The notes under the pieces are model-generated. The model was given only the letters and a program-made list of their open reading frames with translations. It was not told the origin of the DNA and did no database searches. A program made the position numbers and the translations under genes. Below are positions 11,930 to 23,206 of a stretch of 60,000 nt of DNA, one piece after another. How positions within the stretch are numbered: the first letter of the stretch is position 1; every line of letters begins with the position of its first letter. Origin of the DNA: Takakia lepidozioides (Eukaryota > Streptophyta > Takakiopsida > Takakiales > Takakiaceae); assembly GCA_030704615.1 (NCBI GenBank), contig CM060734.1:312001-372000 (forward strand), given 5' to 3'.

Positions 11930-12310
11930 GCAATAGCAGCTCCAACATAATACATTCAACGGGTGAACGGATGGTTGCCCATCCAAATCATTTTTGTTAG
12001 CTTCCAAACTTTTCCAGCACGTTGCAGACACCCTCTCACAGGTCTCGGACTTATATCAGATCAATCAAAATTCATTCGATGGCTCAACGGATGGTTGGCC
12101 ATCGAAATGATTTTGGTTCGCTTTGAGATTTGGCCACTATGTTTAATGTGCCATGTAAGAGGCCCCAGAGTAATATGAGATCAATCGAAATTTGTTCAAT
12201 GGGCCAACGGATGGTTGCCCATCCAAATGATTTTCGTTCACTTTGAAACTTGGCAAGTGTGTTCAATGTACCCTCTGATACGTCTCAGTGTAATACGAGA
12301 TCAATCGAAA
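11930..12310. repeat. subterminal 120-bp repeats (left arm)
   Basis: Three or more units with a 120-bp period: the shared GAGATCAATCGAAATT-like core begins near 12,057, 12,177 and 12,297, each preceded by a variant of ACGGATGGTTGCCCATCC. A further diverged unit lies at 11,480-11,570. The mirror image is at about 23,640-24,010. Repeated subterminal motifs of this kind are often binding sites for transposition proteins, which is inference here. Confidence 0.7.
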
Positions 12311-12759
12311 TTATTTTGTGCTTTGAGAACTTTGTGGGTATATTCGTAGAAGATCATAGATTTTGCGAAATGATTATGAAATACGCAGGGACCAGGCGAA
12401 ATTTGTTTGGAAGATGACCGTTCGTAACTCGTTATAACTTATTTGTTAACATCAATTTTTTTTGTTCTCCAGCTTTCGGAGTTCATTGCAAATACCCATA
12501 TACACGTCATGACCAAATATGACACCATTGTAAATTTGTTTACAGGGTGAACTACTTCTTCTCCATCACACGAGTGTAAATGTGAAGAAAACGTTGCTCA
12601 TGCAATTGAAATTGGCAGGTGCCGCACATGTGCATTGTGTATTAACAAAATTGGTGATATACAAACTTGACGGAATGCCATCACTGTGTTTTCCAACAAT
12701 ATTCAAGGTACAACAAAAATGCATATTGTATATGTACTATGCTGCCAGTCATTCAAAGC

Positions 12760-15700
12760 CTAGTCGTCACTGTCCGAGGATGTGGAATTTGATGTTGTGG
12801 CTTGATTTGCACTGCCAATTGCCAGAGCTTGCGACCGTGATCTCGTGGTCAATGAGGGGCCCAATGGCATGTGATCAATTTTGGCCTGCATCCGCCTACT
12901 TCGCGGCGAAAGTTGACTTTCTTCTTCACTCTCACGACGTGGCGGAGGTGGATCGAGAACAAGTGCTTGGGCTGCATGCAAATCGGCAATGAGGCCGTCC
13001 ACATCTGGCAAATACAGCCCCCGAAACACGATGATAACGGTCTGCCCATAATCGCCTTCATTTCTCTACAACTGCTTGATGGTACTTTTGAAACTTTCCA
13101 ACTGCTCTCGCGGGCCCTGTCCCTAATCATTGTGTCGTTTCGACGATAAGCCGCCTCGTACGCATCATTCATTCGGCGTTGACATATTATAGCATCTTCC
13201 AGTTCGGACAGCAACAAATGTTTCCCAATCGGTTGTCGGACATACAATTCGTTCTCCTCCGGCACCCATGGAACTTGTGGGAGCCAGATAAACCTGGACC
13301 TTCTTTGACTCTAATGCCCTCCCAGATTGCGGCAAAACTGTTCTCTCTCCCGCCAATCTCGAATACCTCCCGCACGTATGGTTATCTCCTAATCAGATGT
13401 GACCCACAAATACTGGGGATCTTTGATGTATGCCGGGTTTCCGGCATGTATGCCATGCATCTTTCTGTCTGCATCCCATACCAAGTTCTTGCCCCAATGC
13501 ACACAATTCAGAAATGTGTATGGTAGCCCATCCAATCGGAGGTTGTGTCGATTGTATTCAAAACCTATGGGCATCCGATCCTTCAAGCCCACCAGCTCAT
13601 AGAAACGACGATGGATTGGTGTACGGCATTCTGGGCAAGCGCTCGTTCGCAAGGCTTGCGGGATAAGACATGTGAGATGGAACATATGTCCACATGGTCC
13701 AAGCACATGACGTCCCTCTGGGCCGTATGGATTCCTACACATCGAACAAACTGTGCCATCTGATATCCATGACGGCAAAACGCCTAGTGGTATCTCCTCC
13801 ATCTGGGCCGGTTTGATGTGGCTGGTCATCCTTCTTGTGGTGTCCAACTCTTCCTCTATCTCCAATTCCCAGTTTATGCTTCTGTTTGACCCCGAAATTC
13901 TGTGCTCACATCGATCGAACATAGAATCCACATCTGCCCAATTGGTATACCCGGCGAACACGCTTGATGCGATGCGGAGATCATTATACCTTTGCATGTT
14001 GGCATAAATGCTATCCACGCTATGGTTCGACATACGTGCGACACGTTGCAAGCCTGACAGTGCCCGCTCTACCCGTGCTTCTCTGGAGGCCAAATGGGTC
14101 GCCCATTGTACCCAATTCTCCCAATCGCCATTCAATGGGACCCATGCCTGAATCTCCAGCGTTTTGGACAAGCGCCATGCAGTTGCCATGGCAATGTCCC
14201 GCTCCTTTGTAACGCGGTCGACATCTAATATCGGGTTCATCTCCGATTGAATGGCGACCCTCGAGCATTCCCCGGTTTCCAGTACTGGTTCTTTTCCTTT
14301 CATCATTCTCTCATCCACAATTCATTGTTCCTCAACCATGGTTTCATCGGTCACAGGGTCAAGGACGTCCGTAACTTCCTGAATGATGAGATCAATACTG
14401 CGATCGGGCATTACAAACTCCGCGTCCATGTCCACGACGTTTGTTCGATCCTCATTGTGGACAATAGTGCCTTCATTGTTTGGAGGCATGTCTTTCAATG
14501 TAGAACATAGAATCCACATCTGCCCAATTGGTATACCCGGCGAACACGCTTGATGCGATGCGGAGATCATTATACCTTTGCATGTTGGCATAAATGCTAT
14601 CCACGCTATGGTTCGACATACGTGCGACACGTTGCAAGCCTGACAGTGCCCGCTCTACCCGTGCTTCTCTGGAGGCCAAATGGGTCGCCCATTGTACCCA
14701 ATTCTCCCAATCGCCATTCAATGGGACCCATGCCTGAATCTCCAGCGTTTTGGACAAGCGCCATGCAGTTGCCATGGCAATGTCCCGCTCCTTTGTAACG
14801 CGGTCGACATCTAATATCGGGTTCATCTCCGATTGAATGGCGACCCTCGAGCATTCCCCGGTTTCTAGTACTGGTTCTTTTCCTTTCATCATTCTCTCAT
14901 CCACAATTCATTGTTCCTCAACCATGGTTTCATCGGTCACAGGGTCAAGGACGTCCGTAACTTCCTGAATGATGAGATCAATACTGCGATCGGGCATCAC
15001 AAACTCCGCGTCCATGTCCACGACGTTTGTTCGATCCTCATTGTGGACAATAGTGCCTTCATTGTTTGGAGGCATGTCTTTCAATGTAGAACATAGAATC
15101 CACATCTGCCCAATTGGTATACCCGGCGAACACGCTTGATGCGATGCGGAGATCATTATACCTTTGCATGTTGGCATAAATGCTATCCACGCTATGGTTC
15201 GACATACGTGCGACACGTTGCAAGCCTGACAGTGCCCGCTCTACCCGTGCTTCTCTGGAGGCCAAATGGGTCGCCCATTGTACCCGATTCTCCCAATCGC
15301 CATTCAATTGGACCCATGCCTGAATCTCCAGCGTTTTGGACAAACGCCATGCAGTTGCCATGGCAATGTCCCGCTCCTTTGTAACGCGGTCGACATCTAA
15401 TATCGGGTTCATCTCCGATTGAATGGCGACCCTCGAGCATTCCCCGGTTTCTAGTACTGGTTCTTTTCCTTTCATCATTCTCTCATCCACAATTCATTGT
15501 TCCTCAACCATGGTTTCATCGGTCACAGGGTCAAGGACGTCCGTAACTTCCTGAATGATGAGATCAATACTGCGATCGGGCATTACAAACTCCGCGTCCA
15601 TGTCCACGACGTTTGTTCGATCCTCATTGTGGACAATAGTGCCTTCATTGTTTGGAGGCATGTCTTTCAATGTAGCTTCCAACTCGGCTATGCGCAGTGT

Positions 15701-16267
15701 TTGCCAGTCTAGTCGGTCCTGTAGGGTCCTGATTCGCTGGTCTCTTTCCGCCAGTTGTTCCTCTAACGTTGCAGCCGGTTGTATTCCGAACGTGTCCGAG
15801 ATGTACTCCAAATCGTATAGCAATCTTGCGTTCCTCCTACTAGCAGTTTGCCAATTCACTGGACGCAAGAGTATGACCTCCACGTACAACTTGGCTGCCA
15901 AGGTGTACGGGATTTGACCCTTTAAGAGAGGTTGACCCCACAATGTGCAATGCACCTCATTCGCCCTATGCTAGAAATGATCGTTCGTGCAAGACCTGGA
16001 CTCTGTGTAATTGTTTCGGGTTTGCACGTCATGTCTATCCAAAGGCCACAATCGATTGATGTGGTACCATTTCACGAATTTTTTGTATCTCGCCATCGGC
16101 CACCGGAACTCTTCCGGAACATCCTCCCAGCCCTCTGCCAGTATGCTAGGGTCACCAAATACTTCCCAATTCAAGTCTTGCCTTGACCTTTTGATTTTCT
16201 TAGGAGGCGGTCCATGTTCATTGGGGTCATCTCTTCCATGACGATCATCGTCCTGGCCCTCTGCCAT
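12760..16267 (-). pseudogene. RING-H2 protein gene, decayed (left arm)
   Basis: Read from the ATG at 16,267 leftward, the gene encodes an N-terminal region with a basic nuclear-localisation-like stretch (PPPKKIKRSR, residues about 28-37), a coiled-coil region (EEQLAERDQRIRTLQDRLDW, about 15,690-15,760), and a RING-H2 finger near 13,630-13,760: C-x2-C, then PCGHMFH-L-T-C, then C-P-E-C-R. The spacing C-x2-C-x(13)-C-x-H-x2-H-x2-C-x(11)-C-x2-C fits a C3H2C3 RING, typical of E3 ubiquitin ligases. A serine/aspartate-rich tail ends at 12,760. In-frame stops (a TAG at 15,971, a TGA after VEEQ in the 586-bp copies, a TAG at 13,389), frame shifts caused by the 586-bp repeats and one near 13,060 make it inactive. 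It is a near copy of 20,380-23,206. Confidence 0.75.
13918..15674. repeat. 586-bp segment in three tandem copies
   Basis: Units run about 13,918-14,502, 14,503-15,088 and 15,089-15,674, nearly identical. Each covers the coiled-coil to pre-RING part of the RING gene and starts within TAGAACATAGAATCCACATC. Because 586 is not a multiple of three, each junction shifts the reading frame (the frame runs on as SMFYIERHASKQ and stops). The right arm has only two copies. Confidence 0.9.
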
Positions 16268-16582
16268 TCTACAACAATTGGAGCAACACTAAACGAGGTT
16301 TTCTAAAAAGACGTAACTCTAAACCCTTCCCCCGTTAAGTATGTTTGAGTAGGTGTCAAAATACTTCCTAAAAGCTAATTTTGTAGAATAAAATGATCCT
16401 GGAAGACAGATGAGGGTCTATGGGAGCTTTCTGCAACGACCTCACAGAAATCGCGGCAAAAAATACCCCCCACCCAACCAATGGCCTCCTTCTCCACGTG
16501 ACTACGTGTCGTGGAATAATGAAATGCTACGCAAACAGAACTTGTGTGGAGAGGAAGTAAGGGGAGAATAAGCCTCCCTTGG

Positions 16583-16589
16583 CTTATAT
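16583..16589 (-). promoter_or_regulatory. TATA-like box of the left-arm RING gene
   Basis: On the minus strand this reads ATATAAG inside a G-rich context (GGGGGAATATAAGCC), about 316 bp upstream of the ATG at 16,267. The identical arrangement exists in the right arm. Confidence 0.4.
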
Positions 16590-16639
16590 TCCCCCCCGCC
16601 CTCATTTCTCGGGCCACGTGAGGGGCGAATCTTCTAGAA

Positions 16640-18137
16640 GCGACCGCCAACTTGGCGGTCGCTCGATTTTTCGGGAAAAAAAAAAAAAAAAAAAACGATC
16701 GTCAGAACTAGCGGTCGCTCCATTTGCTCGATAAATAAATAAATAGCGGCCGCTAGAACTGGCGGTCGCTCCATTTCCGGCAAAAAAAAAAAAAACGACC
16801 GCCACAACAGGCGGGCGCTCCATTTACCGCAAATAAAAAAAATAAGCGACCGCCAACATAGGCGGTCGCTTCATTTAAAAAATAAAATAAAATAAACCGA
16901 CCGCCAACATTGGCGGTCGCTTCAATTAAAAAAAATAAAAATAAAAAAGCGATCGCCAACATTGGCGGTCGCTTCATGTTCAAAACATTTAGAATAAATA
17001 AGCGACCGCCAACATACGCGGTCGCTTCATTTGCAAAAACTTTAAAAAAAAATAAGCGACCGCCAACATAGGCGGTCGTTTCATTTAAAAAAATTAAAAT
17101 AAATAAGCGACCGCAAACATAGGCAGTTGCTTCATTCTAAAAAAATTAAAAAAAAAAAGCGACCGCCAGCATAGGCGGTCGCTTCATTTTCAAAACATTT
17201 AAAATATATAAGCGACCGCCAAAAAAGGCGGTCGATTCATTTTTAAAAAAAATTAAAAAAATAAGCGACCGCCAACATAGGTGGCCGCTTCATTTCCAAA
17301 ACATAGGCGGTCGCTTCATTAAATAAGCGACCGCAAGAATAGGCGGTCGCTTCATTTTCAAAAACTTTAAAATAAATAAGCGACCGCCAACATAGGCGGT
17401 CGCTTCATTAAAAAAATAATTAAAAAAATAATCGACCGCCAGCATAGGCGGTCGCTTCATTTTCAAAACATTTAAAATAAATAAGCGACCGCCAACATAG
17501 GCGGTCGATTCATTTTCAAAAACTTTAAAATAAATAAGCGATCGCCAAGATAGGCGGTCGCTTCATTAAAATAAAAATAAGCGACCGCCAGCATAGGCGG
17601 TTGCTTCATTTTCAAAAACTTTAAAATAAATAAGCTACCGCCAACATAGGCGTTCACTTCATTAATAATTTTTTTAAAATAAATAAGCGACCGCCAGCAT
17701 AGGAAGTCACTTCATTTTCAAGACATTAAAAATAAATAAGCGACCGCCAACATAGGCGGTCGCTTCATCTTCAAAAACTTTAAAAAAATAACCGACCGCC
17801 AACATAGGCTGTCGTTTCATTAAAAATAAAAATAAAATAAAAAAACGACCGCCAATATAGGCGGTCGCTTCATTTTCAAAACATTTAAAATAAATAAGCG
17901 ACCGCCAACATAGGCGGACGCTTCATTTTCAAAAACTTTTAAAAAAATAACCGAAAATATTTAGAATAAATAAGCGACCGCCAACATTGGCCGTCGCTTC
18001 GTTTTTAAAAAATTAAGCGACGCCAGCATTGGCGGTCGCTTCATTTTCAAATCATTTAGAATAAATAAGCGACCGACAACATAGGCGGTCGCTTCATTTG
18101 CAAAAACTTTAAAATAAATAAGCGACCACCAACATAG
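16640..18137. repeat. array of about 28 hairpin units (left arm)
   Basis: Each unit holds GCGACCGCC, a loop of about six bases (usually AACATA), and GGCGGTCGC, followed by an AT-rich spacer of about 30 bp such as TTCATTTTCAAAAACTTTAAA. The period is about 50-60 bp. The first units next to the gene vary in loop (AACTT, AGAACT) and spacer. Each unit can form a 9-bp GC-rich stem, so the whole array is a string of hairpins as well as one arm of the larger palindrome. Open frames across it (repeats of MKRPPMLAVAYLF) are an artefact of the repeat. Confidence 0.92.
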
Positions 18138-18712
18138 CAACACAACGGGCATTAAGGAGCAACAGGGTTGATCTGTTTTCCACACGCATGCATCATTCTG
18201 CTGCATTAGACTGGGCGAAAGTTGAAGCCTCGAATGATGACAACTTGCCACTACAATTCCACCTTAACCGACGTGTTGCGCAGCAGACTTGTGGTTCCTC
18301 ACATGCCGGACCATCTCGGGCAGTCCCCCCTCCGGTACCTCCTTTGAGACCACCTTCGATTGCGTCCCGAGTCCATAAACGATAGAGAACAGTCCAACTT
18401 TTTGTAGGCAATCGGCCCACAAACAAGTCAGATACCGTGGATGGTATTCAAGACCGGAGCGGAAGTCGATCTCAGAGAGAACTAAATGTGGTTCGAGGTC
18501 GCTTGCAGATTCAAAGGCCAGGACATATGAGGTTGGATAGGGAAGACAATTCCAGCACTGATCATGGCAACCGTGGTGAAGTCGAGGGTGACCCGGATTT
18601 TCAACCCATCGGAGCATTAGGATTATAATCTTCTTCGTCCCGCCGTCGAAGCAATAAAATGAATTGAAGCAAAACAGCTGTAGGCATGCATCCGCACTTT
18701 TTAGTGGACATC
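18138..18712. other. unique centre of the palindrome
   Basis: About 575 bp between the two hairpin arrays with no inverted partner. Open frames of 65-117 codons exist on both strands (for example 18,264-18,617 minus) but show no motif I recognise. It may be what remains of the sequence that originally separated the terminal repeats. Confidence 0.6.
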
Positions 18713-20010
18713 GCTTATTTATTTTAAAGTTTTTGCAAATGAAGCGACCGCCTATGTTGGCGGTCGCTTATTTATTCTAAATGATTTGAAAATGAAGCGA
18801 CCGCCAATGCTGGCGTCGCTTAATTTTTTAATTTTTTAAAAACGAAGCGGCCGCCAATGTTGGCGGTCGCTTATTTATTCTAAGTGTTTTCGGTTATTTT
18901 TTTAAAAGTTTTTGAAAATGAAGCGTCCGCCTATGTTGGCGGTCGCTTATTTATTTTAAATGTTTTGAAAATGAAGCGACCGCCTATACTGGCGGTCGTT
19001 TTTTTTTTTTTTTTTTTTTTTAATGAAACGACAGCCTATGTTGGCGGTCGGTTATTTTTTTAATGTTTTTGAAGATGAAGCGACCGCCTATGTTGGCGGT
19101 CGCTTATTTATTTTTAATGTCTTGAAAATGAAGTGACTTCCTATGCTGGCGGTCGCTTATTTATTTTAAAAAAATTATTAATGAAGTGAACGCCTATGTT
19201 GGCGGTAGCTTATTTATTTTAAAGTTTTTGAAAATGAAGCGACCGCCTATGCTTGCGGTCGCTTATTTTTATTGTTATTTTTATTTTAATGAAGCGACCG
19301 CCTATCTTGGCGGTCGCTTATTTATTTTAAAATTTTTGAAAATGAAGCGACCGCCTATGTTGGCGGTCGCTTATTTATTTTAAAGTTTTTGAAAATGAAG
19401 CGACCGCCTATTCTTGCGGTCGCTTATTTAATGAAGCGACCGCCTATGTTTTGGAAATGAAGCGGCCGCCTATGTTGGCGGTCGCTTATTTTTTTTATTT
19501 TTTTTTAAAATGAAGCGACCGCGTATGTTGGCGGTCGCTTATATATTTTAAATGTTTTGAAAATGAAGCGACCGCCTATGCTGGCGGTCGTTTTTTTTTT
19601 AAAATTTTTTTAGAATGAAGCAACTGCCTATGTTTGCGGTCGCTTATTTATTTTAATTTTTCTAAATGAAACGACCGCCTATGTTGGCGGTCGCTTATTT
19701 TTTTTTAAAGTTTTTGCAAATGAAGCGACCACCAATGTTGGCGGTCGGTTTATTTTATTTTATTTTATAAATGAAGCGACCGCCTATGTTGGCGGTCGCT
19801 TATTTTTTTTATTTGCGGTTAATGGAGCGCCCGCCTGTTGTGGCGGTCGTTTTTTTTTTTTTTGCCGGAAATGGAGCGACCGCCAGTTCTAGCGGCCGCT
19901 ATTTATTTATTTATCGGGCAAATGGAGCGACCGCTAGTTCTGGCGATCGTTTTTTTTTTTTTTTTTTTTTTTCCGGAAAATCGAACGACCGCCAAGTTGG
20001 CGGTCGCTTC
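18713..20010. repeat. array of hairpin units (right arm)
   Basis: Mirror image of 16,640-18,137 with the same GCGACCGCC / GGCGGTCGC stems and AT-rich spacers. It is about 200 bp shorter. Homopolymer T runs of up to about 20 (19,001-19,021 and 19,950-19,971) replace the A runs of the left arm. Differences in unit number and loop sequence between the arms show that the arrays have drifted since duplication. Confidence 0.92.
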
Positions 20011-20057
20011 TAGAAGATTCGCCCCTCACGTGGCCCGAGAAATGAGGGCGGGGGGGA

Positions 20058-20064
20058 ATATAAG
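20058..20064 (+). promoter_or_regulatory. TATA-like box of the right-arm RING gene
   Basis: ATATAAG within GGGGGGAATATAAGCC, 316 bp upstream of the ATG at 20,380 and directly outside the hairpin array. The partial inverted repeat AATATAAGCC...GGCTTATT surrounds it. Confidence 0.4.
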
Positions 20065-20379
20065 CCAAGGGAGGCTTATTCTCCCCTTACTTCCTCTCCA
20101 CACAAGTTCTGTTTGCGTGGCATTTCATTATTCCACGACACGTAGTCACGTGGAGAAGGAGGCCATTGGTTGGGTGGGGGGTATTTTTTGCCGCGATTTC
20201 TGTGAGGTCGTTGCAGAATGCTCCCATAGACCCTCATCTGTCTTCCAGGATCATTTTATTCTACAAAATTAGCTTTTAGGAAGTATTTTGACACCTACTC
20301 AAACATACTTAACGGGGGAAGGGTTTAGAGTTACGTCTTTTTAGAAAACCTCGTTTAGTGTTGCTCCAATTGTTGTAGA

Positions 20380-23206
20380 ATGGCAGAGGGCCAGGACGAT
20401 GATCGTCATGGAAAAGATGAGGGCTGGGAGGATGTTCCGGAAGAGTTCCGATGGCCGATGGCGAGATACAAAAAATTCGTGAAATGGTACCACATCAATC
20501 GATTGTGGCCTTTGGATAGACATGACGTGCAAACCCGAAACAATTACACAGAGTCCAGGTCTTGCACGAACGATCATTTCTAGCATAGGGCGAATGAGGT
20601 GCATTGCACATTGTGGGGTCAACCTCTCTTAAAGGGTCAAATCCCGTACACCTTGGCAGCCAAGTTGTACGTGGAGGTCATACTCTTGCGTCCAGTGAAT
20701 TGGCAAACTGCTAGTAGGAGGAACGCAAGATTGCTATACGATTTGGAGTACATCCCGGACACGTTCGGAATACAACCGGCTGCAACGTTAGAGGAACAAC
20801 TGGCGGAAAGAGACCAGCGAATCAGGACCCTACAGGACCGACTAGACTGGCAAACACTGCGCATAACCAAGTTGGAAGCTACATTGAAAGACATGCCTCC
20901 AAACAATGAAGGCACTATTGTCCACAATGAGGATCGAACAAACGTCGTGGACATGGACGCGGAGTTTGTGATGCCCGATCGCAGTATTGATCTCATCATT
21001 CAGGAAGTTACGGACGTCCTTGACCCTGTGACCGATGAAACCATGGTTGAGGAACAATGAATTGTGGATGAGAGAATGATGAAAGGAAAAGAACCAGTAC
21101 TGGAAACCGGGGAATGCTCGAGGGTCGCCATTCAATTGGAGATGAACCCGATATTAGATGTCGACCGCGTTACAAAGGAGCGGGACATTGTCATGGCAAC
21201 TGCATGGCGCTTGTCCAAAACGCTGGAGATTCAGGCATGGGTCCCATTGAATGGCGATTGGGAAAATCGGGTACAATGGGCGACCCATTTGGCCTCCAGA
21301 GAAGCACGGGTAGAGCGGGCACTGTCAGGCTTGCAACGTGTCGCACGCATGTCGAACCATAGTGTGGATAGCATTTATGCCAACATGCAAAGGTATAATG
21401 ATCTCCGCATCGCATCAAGCGTGTTCGCCGGGTATACCAATTAGGCAGATGTGGATTCTATGTTCTACATTGAAAGACATGCTTCCAAACAATGAAGGCA
21501 CTATTGTCCACAATGAGGATCGAACAAACGTCGTGGACATGGACGCGGAGTTTGTGATGCCCGATCGCAGTATTGATCTCATCATTCAGGAAGTTACGGA
21601 CGTCCTTGACCCTGTGACCGATGAAACCATGGTTGAGGAACAATGAATTGTGGATGAGAGAATGATGAAAGGAAAAGAACCAGTACTGGAAACCGGGGAA
21701 TGCTCGAGGGTCGCCATTCAATCGGAGATGAACCCGATATTAGATGTCGACCGCGTTACAAAGGAGCGGGACATTGCCATGGCAACTGCATGGCGCTTGT
21801 CCAAAATGCTGGAGATTCAGGCATGGGTCCCATTGAATGGCGATTGGGAGAATTGGGTACAATGGGCGACCCATTTGGCCTCCAGAGAAGCACGGGTAGA
21901 GCGGGCACTGTCAGGCTTGCAACGTGTCGCACGCATGTCGAACCATAGCGTGGATAGCATTTATGCCAACATGCAAAGGTATAATGATCTCCGCATCGCA
22001 TCAAGCGTGTTCGCCGGGTATACCAATTGGGCAGATGTGGATTCTATGTTCGATCGATGTGAGCACAGAATTTCGGGGTCAAACAGAAGCATAAACTGGG
22101 AATTGGAGATAGAGGAAGAGTTGGACACCACAAGAAGGATGACCAGCCACATCAAACCGGCCCAGATGGAGGAGATACCACTAGGCGTTTTGCCGTCATG
22201 GATATCAGATGGCACAGTTTGTTCGATGTGTAGGAATCCATACGGCCCAGAGGGACGTCATGTGCTTGGATCATGTGGACATATGTTCCATCTCACATGT
22301 CTTATCCCGCAAGCCTTGCGAACGAGCGCTTGCCCAGAATGCCGTACACCAATCCATCGCCGTTTCTATGAGCTGGTGGGCTTGAAGGATCGGATGCCCA
22401 TAGGTTTTGAATACAATCGACACAACCTCCGATTGGATGGGCTACCATACACATTTCTGAATTGTGTGCATTGGGGCAAGAACTTGGTATGGGATGCAGA
22501 CAGAGAGATGCATGGCATACATGCCGGAAACCCGGCATACATCAAAGATCCCCAGTATTTGTGGGTCACATCTGATTAGGAGATAACCATACGTGCGGGA
22601 GGTATTCGAGATTGGCGGGAGAGAGAACAGTTTTGCCGCAATCTGGGAGGGCATTGGAGTCAAAGAAGGTCCAAGTTTATCTGGCTCCCACAAGTTCCAT
22701 GGGTGCCGGAGGAGAACGAATTGTATGTCCGACAACCGATTGGGAGACATTTGTTGTTGTCCGAACTGGAAGATGCTATAATATGTCAACGCCGAATGAA
22801 TGATGCGTACGAGGCGGCTTATCGTCGAAACGACACAATGATCAGGGACAGGGCCCGCGAGAGCAGTTGGAAAGTTTTAAAAGTACCATCAAGGCAGTTG
22901 TAGAGAAATGAAGGCGATTATGGGCAGACCGTTATCATCGTGTTTCGGGGGCTGTATTGCCAGATGTGGACGGCCTCATTGCCCATTTGCATGAAACCTG
23001 AGCACTTGTTCTCGATCCACCTCCGCCACGTCGTGAGAGTGAAGAAGAAAGTCAACTTTCGCCGCGAAGTAGGCGGATGCAGGCCAAAATTGATCACATG
23101 TCATTGGGCCCCTCATTGACCACGAGATCACGGTCGCAAGCTCTGGCAATTGGCTGCAAATCAAGCCACAACATCAAATTCCACATCCTCGGACAGTGAC
23201 GACTAG
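20380..23206 (+). pseudogene. RING-H2 protein gene, decayed (right arm)
   Basis: The same gene as in the left arm. Starting at ATG 20,380, long frames join in phase through in-frame stops: TAG at 20,581, TGA at 21,058, then, in the first 586-bp copy, TAG at 21,442 where other copies have TGG. The second copy restores the full frame 21,650-22,579, which includes the RING-H2 finger at about 22,210-22,350 (CSMC, then SCGHMFHLTC, then CPEC). After a TAG at 22,577 the frame continues in phase to 22,903 (LGGHWSQRR, then VPEENELYVRQPIG), and a serine/aspartate-rich tail reaches 23,206. This arm lacks 31 codons near the N-terminus, including the basic PPPKKIKRSR. The function of an intact version would be ubiquitin ligation, by family. 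This copy cannot make a full protein unless stops are read through. Confidence 0.75.
20880..22051. repeat. 586-bp segment in two tandem copies
   Basis: Units 20,880-21,465 and 21,466-22,051, matching the three copies in the left arm. They start at ACATTGAAAGACATGC and differ from each other at scattered positions, such as the TAG versus TGG at 21,442. Confidence 0.9.

Larger units (their letters stand above)
11416..18137 (+). repeat. left arm of the palindrome (6.7 kb)
   Basis: Inverted copy of 18,713-24,542. It is longer than the right arm mainly because it has three instead of two copies of a 586-bp internal segment and keeps a 93-bp coding stretch that the right arm has lost. Confidence 0.9.

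Noticed and set aside
16640-18137. CRISPR array
   Set aside because: The repeats are regularly spaced and partly palindromic, but the spacers are all the same AT-rich sequence and the context is eukaryotic with no cas genes.
16600-19400. Short proteins of repeated MKRPPMLAVAYLF type
   Set aside because: Each is a translation of the hairpin array and appears on the opposite strand in the mirror arm; no start context or other protein-like sequence.
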